Shown one piece after another: positions 1 to 8,709 of a stretch of DNA of 64,000 nucleotides. The stretch lies in NCBI RefSeq assembly GCF_018224955.1, contig NZ_JAGTUU010000003.1, positions 248,001 to 312,000 on the forward strand. The letters run 5' to 3'. Source of the stretch: Thetidibacter halocola (GTDB lineage: Bacteria; Pseudomonadota; Alphaproteobacteria; Rhodobacterales; Rhodobacteraceae). The number at the start of each line of letters is the position of its first letter. Position 1 is the first letter of the stretch. The position numbers were made by a program, and so were the translations under genes. The notes under the pieces were generated by a model, which saw nothing but the letters and a program-made list of their open reading frames with translations, did not search any database and was not told the origin of the DNA.

Positions 1-7
1 GTTCACG

Positions 8-33
8 GTCGAGGGGCTATAGCGCCCCTCGAC
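8..33. repeat. Perfect 10-bp inverted repeat (hairpin)
   Basis: Arms at 8-17 and 24-33 are exact reverse complements around a 6-nt loop. It lies about 60 bp beyond the stop codon of the minus-strand DUF932 gene. Neither side has a T-run, so it is not a textbook intrinsic terminator, although a transcript-end role for the DUF932 gene is possible. Confidence 0.5.
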
Positions 34-96
34 ATGTTCATTCAGCGCTTGAGATTATCTCGATAAAGGTTTGAACAGCGTACATATTCAACGCAA

Positions 97-1287
97 TCAT
101 ACCTTCTCCAACAACACCTTCGCCTTGCCCTCCATCACCAGCCGCGCATCCTGCTGCGGCTTCGACCGGGCCACCGCGGTGATCCCCTGCACGAAATCAA
201 AGACGCTCTCGGGCGGGCGGCCCTCCTCGGCGAGCACCGTCTCGACGATCCGCCCGGTCTCCGCCTTCGAGAACCCGCGCTTGCGGAGGAAGTCCTGCCG
301 GTCCTCGTCCGACCGCGCGACGATCTTCTCGCGCGCCGCGCGGATGCCGTCGATAAACGGCGCGGGAGAGGACTCGGCGAAGCGGCTGAGCGCCGGCGCG
401 GCCTCATGCGCGAAGCGAGAGGCGGCGTATTTCGAGTGCCGGATCGTGATCTCCTGGAAGTCCTCGACGCCCCAGAGGTTGCGGTTCTGGCAGACCGCGC
501 GCAGGTAGAAGCTGGCGATGCCGAGCGTCTTAGCGCCCACCTCGGAATTCCAGCAGTAGAACCCCCGGAAATAGAGGTCGGGTGAGCCGTCGGGCAGCAG
601 CCCCGCCTCGATGGGGTTCAGGTCATCGACGAGGAACAGGAACACGTCGCGGTCCGAGGCGTAGAGCGTCGTTGTCTCCTTCGTCACGTCCGCGCGCGGG
701 TTGTAGATGCCGGTCGACCAGTCGAGCACGCCGGGGACCTTCCAGCGCGTGTCGCCGGTGCCGTTTCCCGCGATGCGCTGGATGGCGGAGACCAGTTCGT
801 GGTCGTAGATGCGGCCGTAATCGGGGCCGGTCACCGCACGCAATTCCGTCCGGCCATCCGTGACTTCCATAGTCTTGATTTGCTCTGCCCGGTGGTTGGT
901 CAGCCCGTATTGCAGGTTGATGCCCGCCAGCGGCGCGGGAAGCTGCCGAAGATAGGCCGCGGGCGCGCCGACGAGGCTTGAGAGCTGACCGAAGGACCAA
1001 TGCGTCGGCGCGATCGGCTCATCCGCCCCCGGCAGGACCAGCCCCAGCCTCTCCGGGTTGTCGCGATGCGCCTCGACCCGGATCGCCGCGCTTTCCACGG
1101 TGCGCGTCCGGCTCCGCTCCGCCCGGCCCTTGACCGAGGCGAAAAGGTCGTCGAGCGACAGGAACCGCTCGTCATCCGGCCGCGAGAACCACTCGGACGA
1201 CACGCGGTCCACGTTTGTGCCGCGCGACACATCCACCCTGTAGCCGCCGCTCATGTCACGCCCGGCATCGATGATTTCGGTCTTCAT
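97..1287 (-). CDS. DUF932 family (phage/plasmid-related) protein
   Basis: 396-residue soluble protein with no signal peptide or membrane segment. The overall pattern, with FGQLSSLVGAPAAYLRQLP near residue 110 and a C-terminal segment rich in charged helices, matches the DUF932 / phage-plasmid-like family, which is found on plasmids, prophages and integrative elements. Its molecular role is not known. It sits just beyond the integrase gene on the same strand with an 89-bp gap, so it is best read as cargo of the element integrated at dusA. The start chosen is MKTEIIDAGRD, which has a purine-rich stretch (GGAGG) upstream. Confident for the family; no function is claimed. Confidence 0.8.
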   Translation of the reverse strand: MKTEIIDAGRDMSGGYRVDVSRGTNVDRVSSEWFSRPDDERFLSLDDLFASVKGRAERSRTRTVESAAIRVEAHRDNPERLGLVLPGADEPIAPTHWSFGQLSSLVGAPAAYLRQLPAPLAGINLQYGLTNHRAEQIKTMEVTDGRTELRAVTGPDYGRIYDHELVSAIQRIAGNGTGDTRWKVPGVLDWSTGIYNPRADVTKETTTLYASDRDVFLFLVDDLNPIEAGLLPDGSPDLYFRGFYCWNSEVGAKTLGIASFYLRAVCQNRNLWGVEDFQEITIRHSKYAASRFAHEAAPALSRFAESSPAPFIDGIRAAREKIVARSDEDRQDFLRKRGFSKAETGRIVETVLAEEGRPPESVFDFVQGITAVARSKPQQDARLVMEGKAKVLLEKV

Positions 1288-1376
1288 TGGGAAACCTCCG
1301 CGACGGGCGGCCGGGAGCCTCTCTCTCGACCTCCAAACCCGTCACGGGCCGGGACGGCACCCCTCTAACTCTCCGA

Positions 1377-2465
1377 TCACTCGGCTGCGCGGGTCTCGAG
1401 CGGGGAAGGGGCGCGCGACGCGGCGAGCCAGTGCAGCGTTTCCGGGCGGATATGCGTGTACCGGCGCAGCATTTTCCAATCCTTGTGGCCGGTGACCAGC
1501 GAGACTTGCTCGATGGCGAAGCCGGCCTCGAACAGGCGGCTTGTGCCTTCATGGCGCAGATCGTGGAAATGCAGGTCCTTCACGCTGACCTCGACGCAGG
1601 CGCGCCGGAAGGCCGTTCCGACCGATCTCGAGTTATAGGGAAAGATCCGGCCTCTTGCGTGCCCGAGTTCCTTGGCCTGTTCAGTGACCAACGCCCAGGC
1701 ATCGAACCCCGTGGCGGCGAATAGTGGGATCCGCTGGTCGTTCCCGGTCTTGTTGCGCGGGTCCTTCCTATCGCGGATCATGAGCATTCGGCGGTCGACG
1801 TCGAGATCAGTCCATTCGACGCGGCAGATCTCGTCGAGCCGCATGGCCGTGGCCACCGCGAACTTCACGATCCGTGTCATCGGCAGGGTCAGGCGTTCGT
1901 TGTCATCGAAGCAACGGAAGAGGCGGTTCAACTCATCGGTGGTGGGGCGACGATCCCGCTCCGTGCCTTTGCCGATCAGCCCGAGACGCTTGAGCGCGAC
2001 ACGCGCCAGATCAAAGGGTTCGGGAGAAATATCGAGCCCGTGCACGGCGGCAGCGTGGGTGATGATCATCTTGATCACCCCGATGTCGATCCCGAGAGTC
2101 ACTGGTCCCGCGCCTTGGTCCGCACGCATCTTGCCGTAGTCGATCAGCTTCTGCCGATCGAGGTGACCGATCCGTTCCTTCCCAAGATCGCGCTTCAACG
2201 TGGTGAGTGTGGCGGCCTTGCTGCGACGCGGCGGTTTCCCTACCTCGCACATATCGGCTATATGAAGGTCGATGAGGTCGCCAAAGGTCTGGAGGCGGGA
2301 GACGGACGACTTGTTCGGCGCCAGTCCCTGATCGACCCGGGTCTCCGCCTGGCGGGCCCAGCGATGGGCGTCGTCGCGGCGGAGGAACGTCTCGCTCGCG
2401 TAGCGGCCCTTTCGTCTGATCTGAACCCGGTAGGCGCCGGAGGGGAGCTTGGTGATGGAGGCCAT
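1377..2465 (-). CDS. Tyrosine recombinase / integrase of a dusA-associated element
   Basis: A 362-residue site-specific integrase when started at MASITKLPSG; a longer reading frame to 2573 adds 36 unlikely residues. It has an N-terminal arm-binding-like segment (about 1-60), a SAM-like core-binding domain (about 60-165) and a catalytic domain. All five classical residues are visible: Arg209 (AMRLDE), His301 and Arg304 (HDLRH), His327 (TGHKDW) and Tyr336 (RRYTH). It should therefore be active. The gene points away from dusA and starts 113 bp before it, the arrangement described for dusA-associated integrases, which use the 5' end of dusA as attachment site. The excisionase, if any, lies outside or was not recognised. 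Confidence 0.9.
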   Translation of the reverse strand: MASITKLPSGAYRVQIRRKGRYASETFLRRDDAHRWARQAETRVDQGLAPNKSSVSRLQTFGDLIDLHIADMCEVGKPPRRSKAATLTTLKRDLGKERIGHLDRQKLIDYGKMRADQGAGPVTLGIDIGVIKMIITHAAAVHGLDISPEPFDLARVALKRLGLIGKGTERDRRPTTDELNRLFRCFDDNERLTLPMTRIVKFAVATAMRLDEICRVEWTDLDVDRRMLMIRDRKDPRNKTGNDQRIPLFAATGFDAWALVTEQAKELGHARGRIFPYNSRSVGTAFRRACVEVSVKDLHFHDLRHEGTSRLFEAGFAIEQVSLVTGHKDWKMLRRYTHIRPETLHWLAASRAPSPLETRAAE

Positions 2466-2539
2466 TTTCGTGTGCGCTGTGTGTGCAATGAGTCGTCGTA
2501 GAGGGGCAAATTCGGGGATATCGGGACGTATTCCAGGGT

Positions 2540-2640
2540 AGCAGCATCCGCCGCCAACAGTTTGAAGATACACAAAAAATGCAAATAAATCAACACGCTA
2601 GATTGTCCACGGCCCCTATGATGGACTGGACCGACCGGCA
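2540..2640. other. Probable attachment-site junction at the 5' end of dusA
   Basis: The bases just before and after the dusA start codon (about 2555-2605) are strikingly AT-rich for this genome. The sequence becomes GC-rich again at the conserved codons for APMMDWTDRHCR. This fits integration inside the dusA 5' region, with the element supplying a replacement start and first codons. The exact core repeat cannot be fixed because the other end of the element is outside the window. Confidence 0.5.
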
Positions 2641-3571
2641 TTGCCGGTTCTTCCACCGACAGATCAGCCGCAAGGCGCTGCTCTATACAGAGATGGTCAC
2701 CGCGCCCGCGCTGGTGCGCGGCGGGGCGCTGCACCTGCTCGACCATAGCCCCGAGGAGCATCCCGTCGCGCTGCAACTGGGCGGCTCGGACCCGGTGGAA
2801 CTGGCGCAGGCGGCGCGGCTTGGGGCCGAGGCGGGCTATGACGAGATCAACCTCAATTGCGGCTGCCCCTCGGACCGGGTGCAGTCGGGCACCTTCGGCG
2901 CGGTGCTGATGAAGGATGCGGCGCTGGTCGCGCGCTGCGTCGCGGCCATGCGTGAGGCGGTTGAGGTTCCGGTGACGGTGAAATGCCGCATCGGCGTCGA
3001 CGACCAGGATGCCGAGCAGGTGCTGCCCGAATTCCTGGCTCGCATCGTCGCGGCGGGCTGCGAGCGGGTGGCGATCCATGCCCGCAAGGCCTGGCTCCAG
3101 GGCCTCAGCCCCAAGGAAAACCGCGAGATCCCGCCGCTCGACTACGACTTGGCGCAGCGGATGAAGATGCTGTTTCCAAACCTGCATGTCTCGCTCAACG
3201 GGGGCATCGCCACGCAGGCGGATGTCTTGCACTGGCTGGATGCCGGGTTCGACGGCGCGATGGTGGGTCGCGCGGCCTATCACCAGCCCTGGGACATCCT
3301 GGGCGGCGCGGACGAGGCGGTCTGGGGCGCAACCAGCCCGAACGCGACCCGCGCCGACGTGGTGCAGGCCATGCTGCCCTATATCGAGGGGCATCTCACC
3401 TCGGGCGGGCGGCTGCACCAGGTGACGCGGCACATGCTGGGCCTGTTCGCCGGACAGCCGGGCGCGCGACTGTGGCGGCGCATCCTGTCCGAGGGCGCGG
3501 CGCGCGAGGGCGCGGGGCCGGACCTAGTCGAAGAGGCACTGGGCCAGGTGATGATGGCGCAGGCCGCATGA
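2579..3571 (+). CDS. dusA: tRNA-dihydrouridine synthase A
   Basis: 330-residue FMN-dependent TIM-barrel enzyme that reduces uridines in the D-loop of tRNA. Motifs seen are APMMDWTDRHCR (residues 12-23), YTEMV near 37, and NLNCGCPSDRVQSG, where Cys96 is the expected proton donor. GAMVGRAAYHQPW marks the phosphate-binding end of the barrel. The first 8-10 residues (MQINQHARL) are unusual and AT-rich in code, as expected if an element integrated at this site replaced the native 5' end. The 3' end overlaps the next gene by ATGA, giving translational coupling to the exporter. Confidence 0.95.
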   Translation: MQINQHARLSTAPMMDWTDRHCRFFHRQISRKALLYTEMVTAPALVRGGALHLLDHSPEEHPVALQLGGSDPVELAQAARLGAEAGYDEINLNCGCPSDRVQSGTFGAVLMKDAALVARCVAAMREAVEVPVTVKCRIGVDDQDAEQVLPEFLARIVAAGCERVAIHARKAWLQGLSPKENREIPPLDYDLAQRMKMLFPNLHVSLNGGIATQADVLHWLDAGFDGAMVGRAAYHQPWDILGGADEAVWGATSPNATRADVVQAMLPYIEGHLTSGGRLHQVTRHMLGLFAGQPGARLWRRILSEGAAREGAGPDLVEEALGQVMMAQAA

Positions 3572-4386
3572 TGGACATGGCGACGCTGGCCCCGCTGCTG
3601 GGGCTGCTGATGGTCTCGGGCGCCTTTGCCGGACTGCTGGCGGGGATGCTGGGCGTGGGCGGCGGCATCGTGCATGTGCCGGCCTTCTTCTTTGTTTTCG
3701 TTACCCTTGGCTACGATGGCCCGCAACTGATGCAGGTTTGCCTTGCGACCTCGCTTTCGGCCATCGTCGTGACCTCGATCCGCTCTGTCGCGGCGCATAA
3801 CAAGCGTGGCGCGGTGGATTGGTCGATCCTGCGCGGCTGGGCGCCGGGGATCGTGGCGGGGGCGCTGGTTGGCGTCGGTGTCGCGGCGCAGCTGCGATCC
3901 GAGGCCTTGCAGGTGATCTTCGGCATCGTGGCGACCGTGGTCGGCTTCTACCTGATGTTCGGGCGGGAAAGCTGGCGCCTGGGCGAGGCGATGCCCGGCG
4001 GTGTGCTGAAGCCCGCCTGGGCGGCGGCGGTGGGTTTCCTGTCGGTGCTTATGGGCATCGGCGGAGGCAGTTTCGGTGTCCCGCTGATGGCGCTTTACGG
4101 CGTGCCGATGCACCGGGCGGTGGCGACGGCGGCGGGGTTTGGCGTGCTGATCGCGCTGCCCTCGGCGCTGGCCTTCCTGCTGGTCGCCATTCCCGCCGCG
4201 CCGCCGCTGACGGTCGGGGCGGTGAACCTGCCCGCGCTCGGCATCGCCATCACGATGACGCTGATCACCGCGCCGCTGGGCGCGCGGCTGGCCCATGCTC
4301 TGCCGGCGCGACGGCTGCGGCGCATCTTCGCCGTGTTCATCCTGATCGTCGCGGCCAACATGCTGCGGCGGGTGCTGTGGGGCTGA
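3568..4386 (+). CDS. TSUP family (TauE/SafE) membrane exporter
   Basis: 272-residue hydrophobic protein with about eight membrane segments arranged as two similar halves. Each half carries the family's glycine-rich motif: GMLGVGGGIVHVPAFF near the N-terminus and GIGGGSFGVPL at about residue 155. TSUP proteins move organosulfonates, sulfite or other small anions; the substrate here is not evident. The start overlaps the dusA stop (ATGA) and the 3' end overlaps the following dioxygenase frame, suggesting a three-gene transcript. Confidence 0.88.
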   Translation: MMDMATLAPLLGLLMVSGAFAGLLAGMLGVGGGIVHVPAFFFVFVTLGYDGPQLMQVCLATSLSAIVVTSIRSVAAHNKRGAVDWSILRGWAPGIVAGALVGVGVAAQLRSEALQVIFGIVATVVGFYLMFGRESWRLGEAMPGGVLKPAWAAAVGFLSVLMGIGGGSFGVPLMALYGVPMHRAVATAAGFGVLIALPSALAFLLVAIPAAPPLTVGAVNLPALGIAITMTLITAPLGARLAHALPARRLRRIFAVFILIVAANMLRRVLWG

Positions 4387-5162
4387 GCGACCTCGAGACG
4401 CGCGGCTGGATCCGCCTGTCGGGCCTTGCCGGCCTGTCGGACTGGACCAGCGCGGCGCACGACGCGGCGCTGAAGGTCGTGGCCGACCCGGTCCTGCGCG
4501 ACCGCTGGCTGGAATGCGAGGGGACGTGGTTCGTCGGCGTCGATGCGCTGCCCACCGGGCCCGATGGCGGGATCGGGGGCGTGGCCTTGCCGGACAGCCT
4601 GTTACGCCTGCTGCCGCCCTTGCCGCCGCTGCACCCTGCGCAACTGTCGGTCGTCTATCCCGGCTATCCGCGCCCACGTCGCGGCGAGAGCGCCGCCGGT
4701 TTCGCCTATCGCCGCGACCGCTGCGCCGCGCATGTGGACGGAATTATCGCCGAGGGCGAGGCGCGCCGTCGTTTCGTCACCGAGCCGCACGGCTTTGTGC
4801 TGGGCCTGCCGCTGAACGTGGCCGATCCGGGCGCCGCGCCGCTGACGGTGTGGGAAGGCAGCCACAGCCTGATCCGCAACGCGCTGGCCGGGGCCTGCGA
4901 TGCGGGGCAGGGCGCGCTGGACAACATCGACGTGACAGAGGTCTACCAGGCGGCGCGGCGTCTGTGTTTCAAGACCTGCCCGCGTGTCGCCTTGCATGCC
5001 GAACCGGGTGAGGCGCTGCTGCTGCATCGCCACCTGCTGCACGGGATCGCACCATGGCAGGACGGCGCCAAGGCCCCGCCCGAGGGCCGCATGATCGCCT
5101 ATTTCCGTCCGCTGGCGCGGGGCGGTCACGCGGTCTGGATCGATCCGGCGCCGCTGGTCTGA
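4377..5162 (+). CDS. Putative 2OG/Fe(II) phytanoyl-CoA-type dioxygenase
   Basis: About 261 residues. No ATG occurs in the useful part of the frame, so GTG at 4377 (overlapping the exporter stop) is chosen; CTG at 4383 is an alternative. A facial triad can be read as His119-x-Asp121 (AAHVDG) and a distal His among HRHLLHG (217-222), followed by RMIAYFRP, whose Arg would bind 2-oxoglutarate. The fold pattern fits phytanoyl-CoA dioxygenase-like hydroxylases. The substrate is unknown. Tight overlap with the exporter suggests that they are made together. Confidence 0.65.
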   Translation: MGLSDLETRGWIRLSGLAGLSDWTSAAHDAALKVVADPVLRDRWLECEGTWFVGVDALPTGPDGGIGGVALPDSLLRLLPPLPPLHPAQLSVVYPGYPRPRRGESAAGFAYRRDRCAAHVDGIIAEGEARRRFVTEPHGFVLGLPLNVADPGAAPLTVWEGSHSLIRNALAGACDAGQGALDNIDVTEVYQAARRLCFKTCPRVALHAEPGEALLLHRHLLHGIAPWQDGAKAPPEGRMIAYFRPLARGGHAVWIDPAPLV

Positions 5163-5169
5163 GGACGGT

Positions 5170-5430
5170 TCAGCGGGTTTCGGGCAGGCCGCCCGTGCCA
5201 CGGGCCAGCCGTGCCGCGCGGCCGCCGCGGCGCTGTTGCAGCAGGGGCTCGCGGGCGGGAAGCTCTGCCATCACCGCGCGGCGCGCCTCGGGAGTCATGC
5301 GCGACCAGGCGCCGATCTCGTCGATGGTGCGCAGGCAACCGGTGCAGAGCCGCGTCGCGGGATGCACGACGCAGACCTTGACGCAGGGGCTTTCGATCTC
5401 GTTCCGCTTCCAGATGTCGTCGGTGCTCAT
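5170..5430 (-). CDS. DUF1289 small cysteine-rich protein
   Basis: 86-residue protein containing ESPCVKVCVVHPATRLCTGC at residues 13-32, the four-cysteine signature of DUF1289 proteins, which probably bind a metal or Fe-S centre. This is followed by a helical WSRMTPEARRAVM segment and a basic, poorly conserved tail. It lies 12 bp downstream of ruvX on the same strand, so it is probably co-transcribed with it. Function is unknown. Confidence 0.85.
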   Translation of the reverse strand: MSTDDIWKRNEIESPCVKVCVVHPATRLCTGCLRTIDEIGAWSRMTPEARRAVMAELPAREPLLQQRRGGRAARLARGTGGLPETR

Positions 5431-5442
5431 GCCTGTTCCGAT

Positions 5443-5919
5443 TCAATTCCCGCCGCGCAGGTGGCGCAGCCGGTCCAGCGCCCCTTGCAGGATATACGAG
5501 GCGGCGACATGGTCGATGACCTCGGCGCGACGTTTGCGTGACGTATCCGCCTCGAGCAAGGCTCTTTCTGCGGCCACGGTCGACAATCTTTCGTCCCAGA
5601 AGGTGATCGGCCCGTCCCACTCGCGGGCGAAATTGCGCGCGAAGGCGCGCGTCGACTGGCAGCGCGGCCCCTCGGAGCCGTCCATGTTGCGCGGCAGGCC
5701 CAGTACCAGCCCGCCGATGCGGCGATCTGCGATGATGGCGCGCAGGCGCTCGGCATCGAGGCCGAACTTGCGCCGCCGGATCGTTTCCAGCGGGGTCGCG
5801 ACCGAGCACAGCGTGTCCGAGACCGCGACGCCGATGGTCTTTTCGCCGAAATCCAGCCCGGCTATGGCGTGCATCGGCGGCAGGGCTGCAGCGAAGGTCT
5901 CGATCTCGTCGGTGATCAT
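5443..5919 (-). CDS. ruvX: Putative Holliday junction resolvase / YqgF nuclease
   Basis: 158 residues with the RNase H-like YqgF fold. The first acidic strand is AGLDFGEKTIGVAVSDT (Asp near residue 23), followed by GLVLGLPRNMDGSEGPR and the ITFWDERLSTVAAERAL motif, whose acidic residues complete the active site. A C-terminal DHVAASYILQGALD helix is present. The family acts in 16S rRNA 3'-end maturation and has been linked to Holliday-junction processing. It is followed closely by the DUF1289 gene. Confidence 0.93.
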   Translation of the reverse strand: MITDEIETFAAALPPMHAIAGLDFGEKTIGVAVSDTLCSVATPLETIRRRKFGLDAERLRAIIADRRIGGLVLGLPRNMDGSEGPRCQSTRAFARNFAREWDGPITFWDERLSTVAAERALLEADTSRKRRAEVIDHVAASYILQGALDRLRHLRGGN

Positions 5920-5947
5920 GGCGGCGGGGCCCTGTGGTTGGCGGGGA

Positions 5948-5961
5948 GGGGGCTCTGCCCC
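5948..5961. repeat. Palindrome of the GGGGCTCTGCCCC type, copy 1
   Basis: Short GC palindrome between ccmI and ruvX. The same core recurs exactly at 9110-9128 and 28793-28807, always intergenic, so it behaves like a small dispersed REP-type element. Confidence 0.5.
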
Positions 5962-6007
5962 GGCCGCGTTCCGCGACCCCCGGGGATCGGTTCAGCCCGA
6001 AGTTGGC

Positions 6008-7237
6008 TCAGTCCAGGATGCCCGCACGTTCGACGGTCGAGCGGATCACGGCCAGCGCGTCGGGCGCCTCGGCGAAGACCTGTTGCGCGTCGGCCCAGAT
6101 GGCGCGGGCCTGATCGGCCTCGCCCAGCACCATGAGCGACGAGATCAGGCGCGACCAGTCCTCGGGCGGGCCGCCCTCGGTCGCCAGCCGGTCGGACAGC
6201 TGGCCGACCATACCGCGGATCATGTCCATCCGTTCCTCGGGTGTCATGGTCGCGGCGTTGGCCATGTCGGCCTCGGTGGGGCCGCGCGGGCCGCCGCGAT
6301 CGGGCAATTGATAGTCCGAAACGCCGGCCCGGAAGGCCATTTCCGCCATCTGCTCGTAGATCGGGTCCAGCCAGGGCGCGTCGGCCGGGCTTTCTCGCAG
6401 CAGGCGGTCCCACATCTGGAAGGCGATGTCGGGCCGCCCGGTCTGGGCCATCATCAGCCCGCCGTAATAGCGCGCGACGCCGTTGTTCGGATCGCGTTCC
6501 AGCGCGACCTCAAGCGCCTCTTGCGCCTCGGGCGAGACATAGCCGCCGGCGGCAAGGATCATCATGTCGGCAAGATCGGCGAAATCCTTCGATGTCGCCG
6601 CATCGCCCTTGAGCGCGATCACCTGTTCGAGCGCGGCATAGGCGGCCCGGTAATTGCCCATCGCGCCCTCGGAGCGCGCCAGCAGTTCCTGGCCGCGCAG
6701 ATCGGTCGGCCGCTCGGCCACGGCACCGCGCAGTCGGGTGACGAGCTGGGCATATTCCTCGGGGATCTCGGGATTGGCCGTCTCGGGCATCTGCGCTTCG
6801 GCCTCGGCCTGGCTGGGACGGTTCTCGCGCAGGTCGGCGGCGGCAGCGATCCGGCCGGCCAGCGGCAGGTCGGGATAGCCCGGCGCGCCGATCTGCATGT
6901 AGAGACCGATACCTCCGGCCAGCACCACCGCGACGACAGCCCCGGCCAGCGCGAGCGTCGCCGTTTTCGGCTGACCGGCGGAGGCGGCACTGCCCTGCAC
7001 GCGCGCATCCGCGCTGAGCAGGCGGCGCGACACCTCGGTGCGCAGGCGCTCTGCCTCGTCCTCGGGCAGGGTGCCGCGGGCGAGGTCGCGCTCGATCTCC
7101 TTGAGCTGGTCGCGGTAGACCTGAAGGTCGAAGGCCTCGGCCGGCCCGGTCTCGCGCCGGCCGCGCAGCAGCGCCAGTGCCAGCAGTGCCGAAACCGCCA
7201 GTGCCATCCCGCCGGCCATGATCCAGAAAAGCGTCAT
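6008..7237 (-). CDS. ccmI: Cytochrome c biogenesis protein CcmI
   Basis: 409 residues starting at MTLFWIMAGG, preceded by a perfect AGGAGG ribosome-binding site. A first membrane segment (residues 3-22) is followed by a cytoplasmic helical stretch (FDLQVYRDQLKEIERDLARG) typical of CcmI. A second membrane segment (about residue 93-113, ALAGAVVAVVLAGGIGLYM) precedes a periplasmic TPR region. CcmI holds apocytochrome c and delivers it to the CcmF/CcmH ligation complex. The other ccm genes are not in this window. It is divergent from the sox genes. Confidence 0.9.
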   Translation of the reverse strand: MTLFWIMAGGMALAVSALLALALLRGRRETGPAEAFDLQVYRDQLKEIERDLARGTLPEDEAERLRTEVSRRLLSADARVQGSAASAGQPKTATLALAGAVVAVVLAGGIGLYMQIGAPGYPDLPLAGRIAAAADLRENRPSQAEAEAQMPETANPEIPEEYAQLVTRLRGAVAERPTDLRGQELLARSEGAMGNYRAAYAALEQVIALKGDAATSKDFADLADMMILAAGGYVSPEAQEALEVALERDPNNGVARYYGGLMMAQTGRPDIAFQMWDRLLRESPADAPWLDPIYEQMAEMAFRAGVSDYQLPDRGGPRGPTEADMANAATMTPEERMDMIRGMVGQLSDRLATEGGPPEDWSRLISSLMVLGEADQARAIWADAQQVFAEAPDALAVIRSTVERAGILD

Positions 7238-7422
7238 CGTTCCTCCTGCCTTTGGTTCCATCTAGGCCGCGCACGCCCAGGATAAAAGACCCCCCGCGCG
7301 CGGCAGATCGCCCCCTTGCCGGCGATGTCGCAAAGATGCCGAATTGTGACGGTTGCGTGTCGCGCGCCATCGATGCGCCGGTCCATGTATCGGCCAGAGC
7401 AGCACGGGGGGATTCGACGCCC

Positions 7423-8667
7423 ATGAAACGCTATTCCGCCTTCGCGGTCGCCCGAGAGGCGCTGACCGGCCACAAGGGCTGGGAACGGGCCTGGCGCAAA
7501 GCCCAGCCGAAAAAGCGCTACGACGTTGTGATCGTCGGCGCGGGCGGGCATGGCCTGGCCACCGCCTATTATCTCGGCAAGCGGTTCGGGATCACCAACG
7601 TGGCGATCATCGAGAAGGGCTGGCTGGGTGGTGGCAACACGGGTCGGAACACGACGATCATCCGGTCGAACTATCTCCAGGATCCGTCGGCGGCGATCTA
7701 CGAGAAGGCGCGGTCGCTGTATGAGACCCTCAGCCAGGACCTGAACTACAACGTCATGTTCAGCCCGCGCGGTGTGATGATGCTGGCCCAGACCGAGCAC
7801 GAGGTGCGCGGCTACCTGCGCACCGTGCATGCCAATGCCCTGCAAGGGGTCAAGACGCGTTTCATCACCCCCGCCGAGGTCAAGAAGATCGTCCCGATCA
7901 TCCGCCTCGACGGCCCGCGCTACCCGGTGCTGGGCGCGCTCTGGCAGGACCGCGGCGGCACCGCGCGGCACGACGCCGTGGCCTGGGGCTATGCGCGGGC
8001 GTGCTCGGCCATGGGCATGGACATCATCCAGAAATGCGAGGTCACCGGCGTCCGGCAAGAGGCCGGCCGCGTCACCGGCGTGCAGACGACGAAGGGCGAC
8101 ATCGCCTGCGACAAGCTGGGCATCGTCGTCGCGGGTCATTCCGGCGTTGTGGCGAACATGGCGGGCTTCCGCCTGCCGATCGAATGCGTGGCTTTGCAGG
8201 CGCTGGTCTCGGAACCGATCAAGCCGGTGATGGACTGCGTCGTCATGGCCAACACCGTGCACGGCTACATGAGCCAGTCCGACAAGGGCGAGATGGTGAT
8301 CGGCGGCGGCGCGGACCAGTTCAACAACTACTCCCAGCGCGGCAGCTTCCACCATGTCGAGGAAACCGTCCGCGCCCTGATCGAGACCTTCCCGATGCTC
8401 TCGCGCCTCAAGATGCTGCGCTGGTGGGGCGGGATCGTCGACATGACGGGCGACCGCTCTCCCATCCTGTCCAAGACGCCGCTCGAGGGTTGCTTCATCA
8501 ATTGCGGCTGGGGCACCGGCGGGTTCAAGGCGATCCCGGGCTCGGGCTGGGGCTTTGCCGAGCTGATGGCCAAGGGCCACTCGCCCCTGACCGAGGAATT
8601 CTCCATGTGGCGCTTCCGCGAAGGCAAGTTCATCGACGAGAGCGTGGCGGCGGGGGTGGCACATTGA
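7423..8667 (+). CDS. soxB: Sarcosine oxidase subunit beta
   Basis: 414-residue flavoprotein. The Rossmann dinucleotide-binding motif VVIVGAGGHGLATAYYLGKR begins near residue 29, and the GWLGGGNTGRNTTIIRSNY loop is characteristic of the beta subunit of heterotetrameric sarcosine oxidase. The C-terminal WWGGIVDMTGDRSPI and GWGTGGFKAIPGSG motifs close the FAD site. It oxidises sarcosine to glycine, passing the methyl group to tetrahydrofolate together with SoxA, SoxD and SoxG. First gene of soxBDAG. The ATG at 7423 is preferred over upstream starts because the family begins with MKRYSAF. Confidence 0.96.
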   Translation: MKRYSAFAVAREALTGHKGWERAWRKAQPKKRYDVVIVGAGGHGLATAYYLGKRFGITNVAIIEKGWLGGGNTGRNTTIIRSNYLQDPSAAIYEKARSLYETLSQDLNYNVMFSPRGVMMLAQTEHEVRGYLRTVHANALQGVKTRFITPAEVKKIVPIIRLDGPRYPVLGALWQDRGGTARHDAVAWGYARACSAMGMDIIQKCEVTGVRQEAGRVTGVQTTKGDIACDKLGIVVAGHSGVVANMAGFRLPIECVALQALVSEPIKPVMDCVVMANTVHGYMSQSDKGEMVIGGGADQFNNYSQRGSFHHVEETVRALIETFPMLSRLKMLRWWGGIVDMTGDRSPILSKTPLEGCFINCGWGTGGFKAIPGSGWGFAELMAKGHSPLTEEFSMWRFREGKFIDESVAAGVAH

Positions 8668-8687
8668 TGAGCTGCCTTAGGACCTTC

Positions 8688-8709
8688 CGCCCGGCGGCAA
8701 AGCCGGGCG
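8688..8709 (+). repeat. Hairpin between soxB and soxD
   Basis: Perfect 8-bp inverted repeat with a 6-nt loop in the 73-bp soxB-soxD gap. It has no T-run, so it is more likely an mRNA processing or stability element than a terminator within the operon. Confidence 0.4.
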
